This document shows, piece after piece, positions 57,193 to 64,000 of a DNA stretch of 64,000 nt. The notes under the pieces were generated by a model. That model ran no database searches. It saw nothing but the letters and a program-made list of their open reading frames with translations, and was not told the origin of the DNA. Position 1 is the first letter of the stretch, and each line of letters begins with the position of its first letter. Both the position numbers and the translations under genes were made by a program. This stretch comes from Orlajensenia flava (GTDB lineage Bacteria; Actinomycetota; Actinomycetes; Actinomycetales; Microbacteriaceae): contig NZ_SSSN01000001.1 of assembly GCF_004801905.1 (NCBI RefSeq), forward strand, positions 1 to 64,000, in the 5' to 3' direction.

Positions 57193-57510
57193 GTGCCATA
57201 ACGCGCATCCGCTGGTCCGCGCGGTGCCATAACGCGCATCCGCTCCCGCTGACAGCGCACCGCGGGAGCCGTCACGGTGCCATCGGTGCGATAACGCGCA
57301 TCCGCTCACCGGGAAGTGCCATAACGCGCATCCGCTCGTGCTGATAGCGTCGCGGCGTGAGACGTCACCGTGCCGTCGGTGCGATAACGCGCATCCGCTC
57401 ACCGAGAAGTGCCATAACGCGCATGGCTCGACCCGACGCGCGCAGCCCGCTCGGCGAAAGTGCCATAACGCCCATCCTTTGGTCGGCGCGGTGCCATAAC
57501 GCGCCTCGGC
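57193..57510. repeat. Ordered array of eight GTGCCATAACGCGCAT-type repeats
   Basis: Copies of GTGC[C/G]ATAACGC start at 57193, 57224, 57286, 57316, 57379, 57409, 57460 and 57491; the first five extend through GCATCCGCT. They form four pairs with 30-31 base spacing inside the pair and 93, 93 and 81 bases from pair to pair. It fills the 416-base gap between deoA and add. No protein gene is supported here, though frames are open. Confidence 0.92.
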
Positions 57511-57562
57511 ACGCGCACGGAAGTCGCCCACAACGGGGTGACCGGCGAGAGGGCCGCGCCGA

Positions 57563-57568
57563 TACGCT
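57563..57568 (+). promoter_or_regulatory. -10 element of add, downstream of the repeat array
   Basis: TACGCT ends 7 bases before GTG 57576; leaderless pattern. It lies about 50 bases after the last repeat, so the array sits where an activator, repressor or nucleoid protein could act. Confidence 0.5.
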
Positions 57569-57575
57569 GGATGAC

Positions 57576-58697
57576 GTGAACACGATTCCGACGGAGTACC
57601 TGCTTCCCGGTGGGCGCACGAGCATCAACGCCCTCCCCAAGATCTCGCTGCATGACCACCTCGACGGCGGCCTGCGCCCGCAGACCATCATCGAGCTGGC
57701 CGATGCGATCGATCTCGATCTGCCTGAGACGGATGCCGCGGCGCTCGCCGGTTGGTTCGCCGACCAGTCCGACTCGGGTTCGCTCGTCGAGTACCTCAAG
57801 ACCTTCGACATCACCACCGCCGTAATGCAGACGACCGAGGGACTCGAGCGGGTCGCGCGCGAGTTCGTGCAGGATCTGGCGGCGGATGGCGTGATCTACG
57901 GCGAGATCCGCTGGGCGCCCGAGCAGCACCTCGCCAGGGGACTCACCCTCGACCAGACCGTCGAGGCCGTGCAGACGGGCATCGAGCAGGGGATCGACGA
58001 CGTCGCTTCGTCGGGCGCCCGCATCCGCATCGGCCAGCTCGTGACGGCGATGCGGCACGCCGATCGTGGCATGGAGATCGCCGAACTCGCCGTCCGGCAC
58101 CGCGACCGTGGCGTCGTCGGCTTCGACATCGCCGGTGCAGAACTGGGCTTCCCCGCCCGCAATCACCTGAGCGCCTTCGACTACCTGGCCACCGAGTACC
58201 TGCCCGTCACGGTGCACGCCGGCGAGGCCGACGGCATCGACAGTATCCGCGGTGCCCTGTTCGACGGCCGCGCGCTCCGATTGGGGCACGGTGTTCGCTT
58301 GGCGGAGGACATCTCGGTCGAGCGCGAGGACGACTCCAACACCTACGTCACGCTCGGACCTGTCGCTCAATGGGTGCGGGACCGCGAGGTGGCCCTCGAG
58401 CTCGCGCCGTCGTCGAACCTGCAGACCGGTGCGATCGCGCAGTGGGGCGACGAGCTGGTCGACCATCCGTTCGACCTGCTCTACCAGCTCGACTTCCGCG
58501 TCACCGTGAACACCGACAACCGGCTGATGAGCCAAACCTCCATCTCGCGCGAACTCGCGTTGCTGGCCGACGCGTTCTCCTACGACCTCGACGACTTCGA
58601 GGTGTTCCAGTTGAACGCCGCATCCGCCGCCTTCCTCTCACTCGAGGAGCGCGACGAGCTGATCGACGCGATCAGCTCGGGGTTCGACCAGGCCTGA
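57576..58697 (+). CDS. add: Adenosine deaminase
   Basis: A 373-aa zinc enzyme: metal motif KISLHDHLDGGL, then VHAGEADG, LRLGHGVRL and the Asp pair region VTVNTDNRLMS. It deaminates adenosine to inosine. GTG 57576 gives the usual N-terminus; the longer open frame reads into the repeat array and would translate the repeats, so it is not used. Confidence 0.93.
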   Translation: MNTIPTEYLLPGGRTSINALPKISLHDHLDGGLRPQTIIELADAIDLDLPETDAAALAGWFADQSDSGSLVEYLKTFDITTAVMQTTEGLERVAREFVQDLAADGVIYGEIRWAPEQHLARGLTLDQTVEAVQTGIEQGIDDVASSGARIRIGQLVTAMRHADRGMEIAELAVRHRDRGVVGFDIAGAELGFPARNHLSAFDYLATEYLPVTVHAGEADGIDSIRGALFDGRALRLGHGVRLAEDISVEREDDSNTYVTLGPVAQWVRDREVALELAPSSNLQTGAIAQWGDELVDHPFDLLYQLDFRVTVNTDNRLMSQTSISRELALLADAFSYDLDDFEVFQLNAASAAFLSLEERDELIDAISSGFDQA

Positions 58698-58741
58698 CCG
58701 CCTACGGCCAACCAGCCCACTATCAATCCGAGAGGTCGTCC

Positions 58742-59185
58742 GTGCTCCCGCCGCTGCCCGACCGGGCGATCCACATCGACGCAGAGGTCGCCGACTGGCG
58801 CGGCGCCGTGCGCGCGAGCGGTCACGCGCTCGAGCGCTCGGGAGCGACGACCGCGGCCTACACCGAACGGATGGTCGGCGTGATCGACACGTTCGGCGCC
58901 TACGTGGTCGTGGCTCCGGGACTGGCGCTGGCACATGCCCGTCCGGGACGGGACGTGAAGCGAGACGGCCTCAGCGTCATCACCCTCGCCGAACCCGTCT
59001 CGTTCGGGCACCCGCACAACGATCCCGTCAGCGTCGTGGTGGGACTTGCTGTCACCACAGCCGACGAGCACGTCGGCCTGGTCGCCGAACTGGCCAACAT
59101 CTTCAACGACGCGAGCGTCATCCCGGCGCTCGCCGGCGCCGAGAGCCCGAGTGCCATCCGCGAGATCCTGGGGGCGACAGCGTGA
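58742..59185 (+). CDS. PTS EIIA component, ascorbate/mannitol-like
   Basis: A 147-aa protein of the PTS EIIA (mannitol/fructose-ascorbate) superfamily; the phosphorylated His is in GLALAHARPG, followed by VITLAEPVSFGHPHNDPVSVVVGLA. GTG 58742. It follows add by 44 bases and overlaps the IIB gene by 4 bases. No EIIC gene is in the window. Confidence 0.85.
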   Translation: MLPPLPDRAIHIDAEVADWRGAVRASGHALERSGATTAAYTERMVGVIDTFGAYVVVAPGLALAHARPGRDVKRDGLSVITLAEPVSFGHPHNDPVSVVVGLAVTTADEHVGLVAELANIFNDASVIPALAGAESPSAIREILGATA

Positions 59186-59454
59186 AGATCGTGGCCATCT
59201 GCGGCGTGGGCATCGGAACGGCCGCCATCCTCAAGCTCAACGCGGAGCGGGCACTGGACCGCATCGGTGTCGACGCCGACGTCACGGCCTCGGATGTCGC
59301 GGGTGTGGCCGCCGCGGCGGCCGACGCCCAGGTGATCCTCACGTCTCCCGAACTGGTCGATCACATCGGCGCGACCAACGCCGACGTCGTCGTCATCCAG
59401 AACTACTTCGACCTCGAGGAGATCTCCGCGAAACTCGAGGTCGCCGTCGGCTGA
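59182..59454 (+). CDS. PTS EIIB component, ascorbate/galactitol-like
   Basis: A 90-aa EIIB with the phosphocysteine P-loop ICGVGIGTAAILKLNAERAL (Cys 7), like UlaB/GatB. GTG 59182 overlaps the IIA gene. The active Cys and the partner His in IIA are both kept, so phosphotransfer is plausible, yet the membrane EIIC is missing here. Confidence 0.85.
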   Translation: MKIVAICGVGIGTAAILKLNAERALDRIGVDADVTASDVAGVAAAAADAQVILTSPELVDHIGATNADVVVIQNYFDLEEISAKLEVAVG

Positions 59455-59461
59455 TCGCTTG

Positions 59462-61180
59462 CTACTCCGATGGTTCGGAGCGCGCCCGCAGCAACTCGCG
59501 CATGCCCGCGTCGATCGTGGCGACCGCGGCATCGGCGGCGGCGATCCGTTCGGTGACCGTTCCGTCCTCGCTCGAGGCGTCGATGTACACCTTGAGCTTC
59601 GGCTCGGTGCCGCTCGGACGGATCATCACGCGCGACCCGTCATCCAGCCAGACCCGCAGCACATCGCTCGGCGGAAGCGATCCGAACCCGTGCGAGAGGT
59701 CGTCGACCCGATCCACCCGGATGCCCCCGATATGAGAGGGCGCATCGTCGCGCAGACTCCGCATGAGCCGGGCGATGTCGTCGAGATCGGTCACCCGCAC
59801 CGAGATCTGGCTCGAGGCGAACGCCCCGAACGTCTCCGCGAAGCGCTCGAGGTGCCGACGGATGTCGCTGCCATCCGCCTTCAGCTCGCTCGCAAGCGAG
59901 AGGAAGGCCAACGCCGCCGAGATGCCGTCCTTGTCGCGCACCGTCTCGGGATTGACCAGAAACCCCAGCGCCTCCTCGAACCCGAACACCAGGCCCGGCG
60001 CGCGCGAGATCCACTTGAAGCCGGTGAGCGTGTTCGAGAAGTCCAGTCCGTAGTGCCGGGCGATCGCCGCCAACCCCGGTGACGACACGATCGAGCACGC
60101 GAGGGTACCTTCAGACGGATGCCGTCCGTGCGCGTTCGCCTCGGCCGCCCGCCATCCGAGCAGCAGTCCCACCTCGTTGCCGCTGAGACGTCGGTAACCG
60201 TCGACGGCCGCGGCATCCGGAATCCCGATGGCGAGCCGATCGGCGTCGGGATCGTTGGCGATGACCAGTTCGGCCTCCCGCGCACGTGCCTCAGCGAACG
60301 CGAGGTCCATCGCGCCCGGCTCCTCGGGATTGGGGAACGCGACGGTGGGGAACGCGGCATCCGGCTCGATCTGCGCGGTGACGACGTGCGGCTCATCGAA
60401 GCCGGCCTCGGCGATCACGGCCGAGTACGTCTCCCATCCGACGCCGTGCATCGCGGTGTAGACGGTGTTCACCTGAGCGCGCACCGGACGGGCGACCGCC
60501 GCGGTGACGCCGATGTAGGCCTCGACGACCGACTCGGGGGCGGTCTCGGGCTCCGATCGCGGCAGATCGAGCACACTGACGGTCGATGCGACGGAGAGGA
60601 TCTCCTGTGCGATCTCCGCGTCGGCGGGAGACACGATCTGCGAGCCGTGATTCCGGCCGCCCAGATAGACCTTGTAGCCGTTGTCGTGGGGCGGATTGTG
60701 CGATGCGGTGACCATGACGCCGGCGCTGGCATCGAGGTGCCGGACCGCGAACGCGAGCACGGGTGTCGGCAGCAGGCGGGGGAGCAGGATGGCACGGATG
60801 CCGGCGCCCGCCATGATCTCGGCCGAGTCCTGGGCGAAGACCTGCGAGTTCTTGCGACCGTCGTAGCCGATGACGACGGACGGCTTCGATCCGATCGGCG
60901 CGTGGTTCGTGAGGTACGCGGCCAAGCCGGCGGCGGCCTGCCCGACGAGCACGCGGTTCATGCGATTGGAACCGGCGGCGATCGCCCCCCGCAGGCCGGC
61001 CGTGCCGAACGCGAGACGCTGATCGAACCGGTCGTGCAGGTCGGCGAGCGCATCCTCATCCCCGCCCCCCACGGCATCGATGACGCCCTGCAGTTCTGTG
61101 CGGGTCTCGGGATCGGGGTCCTGGGCCAGCCACGCCTCGGCGCGCGCGAGAACGCGGGTGGTCGCATCCGTATCGGTCAT
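59462..61180 (-). CDS. Phosphosugar mutase (phosphoglucomutase/phosphomannomutase family)
   Basis: A 572-aa alpha-D-phosphohexomutase: phosphoserine loop TASHNPPHDNG, metal loop NDPDADRLAIG, and phosphate loop RPSGTEPKLKVYI. The length and FGTAGLRG start match the PgcA/PGM2-like group, which includes phosphopentomutases; next to punA and nucleoside genes it may turn ribose 1-phosphate into ribose 5-phosphate. It starts 9 bases after punA. Confidence 0.85.
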   Translation of the reverse strand: MTDTDATTRVLARAEAWLAQDPDPETRTELQGVIDAVGGGDEDALADLHDRFDQRLAFGTAGLRGAIAAGSNRMNRVLVGQAAAGLAAYLTNHAPIGSKPSVVIGYDGRKNSQVFAQDSAEIMAGAGIRAILLPRLLPTPVLAFAVRHLDASAGVMVTASHNPPHDNGYKVYLGGRNHGSQIVSPADAEIAQEILSVASTVSVLDLPRSEPETAPESVVEAYIGVTAAVARPVRAQVNTVYTAMHGVGWETYSAVIAEAGFDEPHVVTAQIEPDAAFPTVAFPNPEEPGAMDLAFAEARAREAELVIANDPDADRLAIGIPDAAAVDGYRRLSGNEVGLLLGWRAAEANAHGRHPSEGTLACSIVSSPGLAAIARHYGLDFSNTLTGFKWISRAPGLVFGFEEALGFLVNPETVRDKDGISAALAFLSLASELKADGSDIRRHLERFAETFGAFASSQISVRVTDLDDIARLMRSLRDDAPSHIGGIRVDRVDDLSHGFGSLPPSDVLRVWLDDGSRVMIRPSGTEPKLKVYIDASSEDGTVTERIAAADAAVATIDAGMRELLRARSEPSE

Positions 61181-61189
61181 CGCGTCGCC

Positions 61190-62023
61190 CTAGATCGCGC
61201 CGACGATGCGGGCCAGCAGGTCGCTGATGACGGCCTCGGCCTTGCGCCCGGCGTCGATGACCTCCTCGTGGCTGAGCGGCGTCTTCTGGATGCCGGCGGC
61301 GAGGTTGGTGATGAGGCTCATGCCAAGGATCTCCATGCCGGCCTGCCGGGCGGCGATCGCCTCGAGGGCCGTCGACATCCCGACGATGTGGCCGCCGATG
61401 GTCTTGGCCATCTGCACTTCGGCGGGAGTCTCGTAGTGAGGTCCTCGGAACTGGCAGTACACGCCCTCGTCGAGCCCGGGGTCGATGGTCCTGGCCACGT
61501 CGCGGAGCCGCTGGGAGTAGAGGTCGGTCAGATCGACGAAGGTGGCGCCCTCGAGCGGGGAATCGGCCGTGAGGTTGATGTGGTCGCTGATGATCACCGG
61601 CGTCCCGGGTGTCCAGCTCTCGCGGATGCCGCCCGCCCCGTTGGTGAGGATCATCGTCTTCGCTCCGGTGGCGGCCGCCGTGCGCACGCTGTGGACGACC
61701 CGGCGCACGCCGTGATTCTCGTAGTAGTGCGTTCGCGCGCCGATGACGAGGGCGTGCCGGCCGTCGGGGAGCGTGACCGAGCGCAGCGTCCCCACGTGGC
61801 CTTCGAGGGCGGGCTTGCTGAAGCCGGTGATCTCAGCGGCGGGGATGGTCGCGATCGTCTCGCCGAGCAGGTCGGCCGCCTTGCCCCATCCGCTTCCCAG
61901 CGTGAGGGCGATGTCGTGTTGGGCGACTCCCGTGCGCTCCGCGATCTCGGCCGCTGCGATGCGAGCGATCTCGAAGGGGTCTGCATCGGGTGCGTCCAGC
62001 GGATTCGTCGTCGAGTCGTGCAT
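61190..62023 (-). CDS. punA: Purine-nucleoside phosphorylase
   Basis: A 277-aa trimeric (PNP/MTAP type) enzyme: TLGSGWGKAADLL (phosphate loop), ARTHYYENHG, LTNGAGGIRESW and the purine site GMSTALEAIAAR. It phosphorolyses inosine and guanosine. TAGAGT ends 6 bases before its ATG, with GGAGGG between. Confidence 0.93.
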   Translation of the reverse strand: MHDSTTNPLDAPDADPFEIARIAAAEIAERTGVAQHDIALTLGSGWGKAADLLGETIATIPAAEITGFSKPALEGHVGTLRSVTLPDGRHALVIGARTHYYENHGVRRVVHSVRTAAATGAKTMILTNGAGGIRESWTPGTPVIISDHINLTADSPLEGATFVDLTDLYSQRLRDVARTIDPGLDEGVYCQFRGPHYETPAEVQMAKTIGGHIVGMSTALEAIAARQAGMEILGMSLITNLAAGIQKTPLSHEEVIDAGRKAEAVISDLLARIVGAI

Positions 62024-62029
62024 CCCTCC

Positions 62030-62035
62030 ACTCTA
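62030..62035 (-). promoter_or_regulatory. -10 element of punA
   Basis: Minus strand TAGAGT (62035-62030) ends 6 bases before ATG 62023; an RBS-like GGAGGG follows, so leaderless or short-leader use are both possible. Confidence 0.4.
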
Positions 62036-62094
62036 GGGGCGCGTCACGGGCCCCGCGTTTGGAGCGGCATCCGTCGGTGCGAGAGAATAGGGCA

Positions 62095-63534
62095 ATGGCC
62101 TACGAGTTCGAGCGCACCCAAAGAATCGCGGTTCTCGGAGGCGGTCCCGGCGGTTACGAAGCGGCGCTCGCCGCCGCCCAGCAGGGTGCCGAGGTGACGC
62201 TCGTCGAACGCATCGGCGTCGGCGGATCCGCCGTGCTGACGGATGTCGTGCCGTCCAAGTCGCTCATCGCCACCGCCGAGGCGTCGAACTCCATCAAGGA
62301 GGCCGCCGACCTCGGCGTGCAGTTCTACGCGCGCGGCGAGACGGGCAAGCCGGTGAAGCCCGAGGTGGCGATCAACCTGGCCGCCGTCAACAAGCGACTG
62401 CTGCGGCTGGCGCGCCAGCAGTCCGAGGACATGACCGGCAACCTCGAGGATGCCGGCGTGCGGCTGGTGCAGGGCGAAGGTCGCCTGGACGGAACCAGCG
62501 CCCTCATCGTCTCGACTGCGCTCGGCAACGACGGAACCGACTTCGACCGCATCGAGGCCGACACCCTCGTCATCTCCGTGGGAGCCAGCCCGCGCATCCT
62601 CCCGTCGGCCGTTCCCGACGGCGAGCGCATCCTGACCTGGACGCAGCTGTACGGGCTCAAGAGCGTGCCCGAGCACCTCATCGTGGTCGGCTCCGGCGTC
62701 ACGGGCGCCGAGTTCGCGTCGGCCTACCGGGCGCTCGGCGCCGAGGTGACGCTCATCTCCAGCCGAGACCAGGTGCTTCCAGGCGAGGACGCGGATGCCG
62801 CACGCGTGCTTGAGAACGCGTTCCGCCGCAACGGCATGAACGTGCTGTCGAAGTCGCGTGCCGAGAGTGTCACGCGCACCGAGACGGGTGTGTTAGCGAC
62901 GCTGTCGGACGGCCGCACGGTCGAGGGATCGCACTGCCTCATGGCGGTCGGATCGGTCCCGAACACGACGGGCATCGGCCTGGAGCAGGCCGGCGTGCAG
63001 CTCACGCCAAGCGGGCACATCCGGGTGAACCGGGTCGCGCGCACGTCGATCCCCAACATCTACGCTGCGGGGGACTGCACCACGTTCCCACCGCTGGCAT
63101 CCGTCGCCTCCATGCAGGGCCGTACCGCGATGTTCCACGCCATGGGCGACATCGTGAACCCGCCCGAGGAGCGCAACATCACGTCGAACATCTTCACGCA
63201 GCCCGAGATCGCGACCGTGGGGTGGACGCAGAAGCAGATCGAGGAGGGCATCGCGCAGGGGCAGATCTACAAGCTGCCGTTGGCGTCGAACCCGCGCGCC
63301 AAGATGATGAACATCAAGGAGGGCTTCGTCAAGCTCTTCGCGCGCACCGGATCCGGCACCGTCATCGGCGGCGTCATCGTCGCTCCGAAGGCGAGCGAGC
63401 TCGTGCTTCCTCTCGCGATGGCGGTGGAGAACCGGCTGACCGTCGACCAGGTGGCCGAGGCGTTCCCGGTCTATCCGTCGCTGTCGGGCTCCATCTCGGA
63501 TGCCGCCCGCGCGATGCACATCGTCAACCTCTGA
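62095..63534 (+). CDS. lpdA: LpdA-like NAD(P)H-quinone reductase
   Basis: A 479-aa flavoprotein of the dihydrolipoamide dehydrogenase fold (GGGPGGYEAALAAA for FAD; VVGSGVTGAEFASAYRALG for NAD(P)H; YAAGDCT). The redox-active CxxxxC is missing: the place reads GVGGSAVLTDVVPSK. This is the pattern of mycobacterial LpdA (Rv3303c), a quinone reductase and not a lipoamide enzyme. ATG 62095. Confidence 0.9.
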   Translation: MAYEFERTQRIAVLGGGPGGYEAALAAAQQGAEVTLVERIGVGGSAVLTDVVPSKSLIATAEASNSIKEAADLGVQFYARGETGKPVKPEVAINLAAVNKRLLRLARQQSEDMTGNLEDAGVRLVQGEGRLDGTSALIVSTALGNDGTDFDRIEADTLVISVGASPRILPSAVPDGERILTWTQLYGLKSVPEHLIVVGSGVTGAEFASAYRALGAEVTLISSRDQVLPGEDADAARVLENAFRRNGMNVLSKSRAESVTRTETGVLATLSDGRTVEGSHCLMAVGSVPNTTGIGLEQAGVQLTPSGHIRVNRVARTSIPNIYAAGDCTTFPPLASVASMQGRTAMFHAMGDIVNPPEERNITSNIFTQPEIATVGWTQKQIEEGIAQGQIYKLPLASNPRAKMMNIKEGFVKLFARTGSGTVIGGVIVAPKASELVLPLAMAVENRLTVDQVAEAFPVYPSLSGSISDAARAMHIVNL

Positions 63535-63542
63535 ACGAACCC

Positions 63543-63674
63543 GCTGGTTGAGTAGCGAGCGACGAAGGAGCTCGCGAATCGAAACCCGCCACGCGCACGT
63601 GCGAGGGTCTCGATACGCGGAGTCGCTGGCGCGTCTGCGCTACTCGACCAGCGCTGGCAGGCGTATCGAGACCC
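63543..63674. repeat. Interspersed palindromic repeat of Microbacteriaceae type
   Basis: Nested arms: GCTGGTTGAGTAGCG (63543-63557) with CGCTACTCGACCAGC (63638-63652; 14 of 15 pair), and CGCGAATCGAAACCC (63573-63587) with GGGTCTCGATACGCG (63605-63619). A third arm GCGTATCGAGACCC (63661-63674) ends one base before the stop of the next gene. Similar elements are often seen in Microbacteriaceae (from memory). Confidence 0.85.
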
Positions 63675-63675
63675 G

Positions 63676-64000
63676 TCAGTCGGCGATGCTCAGCAGCAAG
63701 TGGCCCGACGACACCGTCGACCCGACGGCGGCATTGACGTTCTCGATGCGCCCGTCCTTGTGAGCGGTCAGCGGCTGCTCCATCTTCATGGCCTCGAGCA
63801 CCAGGATGAGGTCGCCCTTGACGACCTGATCTCCCTCGGCGACGGCGAGCTTGACGATCGTCGCCTGCATGGGCGCCTTGACGGCATCGCCGGTCGCGGT
63901 GTTGACCGCATGATGCTCGGCGCGCCGACCGGGCGCGCTTCCGCCCGTACGCGCGGCGGTAGACGCCGACCCGGATCCGGCGAAGAGCTTCTGCGGGAGG
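63676..64000 (-). CDS. Biotin-dependent carboxylase alpha subunit, C-terminal biotinyl domain (partial)
   Basis: The last 107 codons of a gene that continues beyond the right edge. The biotinyl (BCCP) domain has the biotin-lysine motif EAMKMEQPL, with [24 protein letters not shown] before it; an Ala/Gly/Ser-rich linker precedes. It is most likely the alpha chain of an acetyl/propionyl-CoA carboxylase; the biotin carboxylase half should be to the right. Confidence 0.9.
   Translation of the reverse strand, partial: LPQKLFAGSGSASTAARTGGSAPGRRAEHHAVNTATGDAVKAPMQATIVKLAVAEGDQVVKGDLILVLEAMKMEQPLTAHKDGRIENVNAAVGSTVSSGHLLLSIAD

Noticed and set aside
57193-57510. CRISPR array
   Set aside because: The repeats are short, come in pairs with 30-31 and 50-63 base intervals in turn, spacers resemble each other, and no cas gene is near.
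56419-57531. Minus-strand open frame across deoA and the repeat array, with a repeated G-C-A-L-W-H-F peptide
   Set aside because: The peptide repeats are only the translation of the DNA repeats, and two thirds of the frame is antisense to deoA.

Overview
The window is chromosomal DNA from a high-GC actinobacterium, most likely a member of Microbacteriaceae. The reasons are the strong G/C bias at third codon positions, frequent GTG starts, the gene order xerD-parA-scpA-scpB-rluB-tyrA-cmk-der, genes for a RamB/PrpR-type regulator and a GTP-dependent PEP carboxykinase, and a family-style interspersed palindrome near the right edge. No phage, plasmid, transposase, tRNA or CRISPR gene was found. 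The first 58 bases are the 3' end of a 5S rRNA gene, so an rRNA operon lies to the left.

Layout. 1-15 kb is housekeeping: glucose-6-phosphate dehydrogenase (minus strand), then a long plus-strand run of a 49-aa protein, tlyA, nadK, recN, pyrG, a Nudix hydrolase, xerD, a ParA ATPase, scpA/scpB condensin subunits, an rRNA pseudouridine synthase, tyrA, cmk and der. 15-16.3 kb holds a DUF559/AbiEi-like gene bracketed by 24-bp perfect inverted repeats that also form hairpins. 16.3-23.6 kb is a divergent catabolic-looking cluster: two MFS carriers and two NIPSNAP-like proteins leftward; a semialdehyde dehydrogenase, a thiolase and a short-chain dehydrogenase rightward. 23.6-30.8 kb carries a PadR/membrane-protein pair, a RamB-like regulator divergent from pckG, and an ABC exporter preceded by a tiny HTH regulator. 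30.8-35.9 kb has the pseudouridine pair psuK/psuG, an ABC-2 exporter and a small membrane protein. 35.9-39.6 kb is the riboflavin operon ribD-ribE-ribBA-ribH under an FMN riboswitch. 39.8-47.4 kb (all leftward) has a HAD phosphatase, trpS, exonuclease III, a YihY membrane protein and sdhCDAB. 47.6-63.5 kb is a nucleoside uptake and salvage region: manC, two BMP-type lipoproteins, an ABC ATPase with two permeases, cdd, deoA, add, a PTS IIA/IIB pair, a phosphosugar mutase, purine nucleoside phosphorylase and an LpdA-like flavoprotein. The window ends inside a biotin-dependent carboxylase subunit.

How it works together. The BMP/ABC system would import nucleosides. Cdd and Add deaminate cytidine and adenosine, DeoA and PunA phosphorolyse pyrimidine and purine nucleosides, and the phosphosugar mutase could feed the pentose or hexose phosphate into central metabolism. 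psuK/psuG do the analogous job for pseudouridine.

Most notable signals: (i) the inverted-repeat-bracketed DUF559 gene; (ii) an ordered array of eight copies of a GTGCCATAACGCGCAT-like motif, in four pairs, upstream of add; (iii) many genes with a TANNNT -10 box ending only 6-8 bases before the start codon, which points to widespread leaderless transcription, in three cases together with a palindromic operator; (iv) an octamer, ACGGATGC/GCATCCGT, far more frequent than base composition predicts; and (v) several different intergenic palindrome families.
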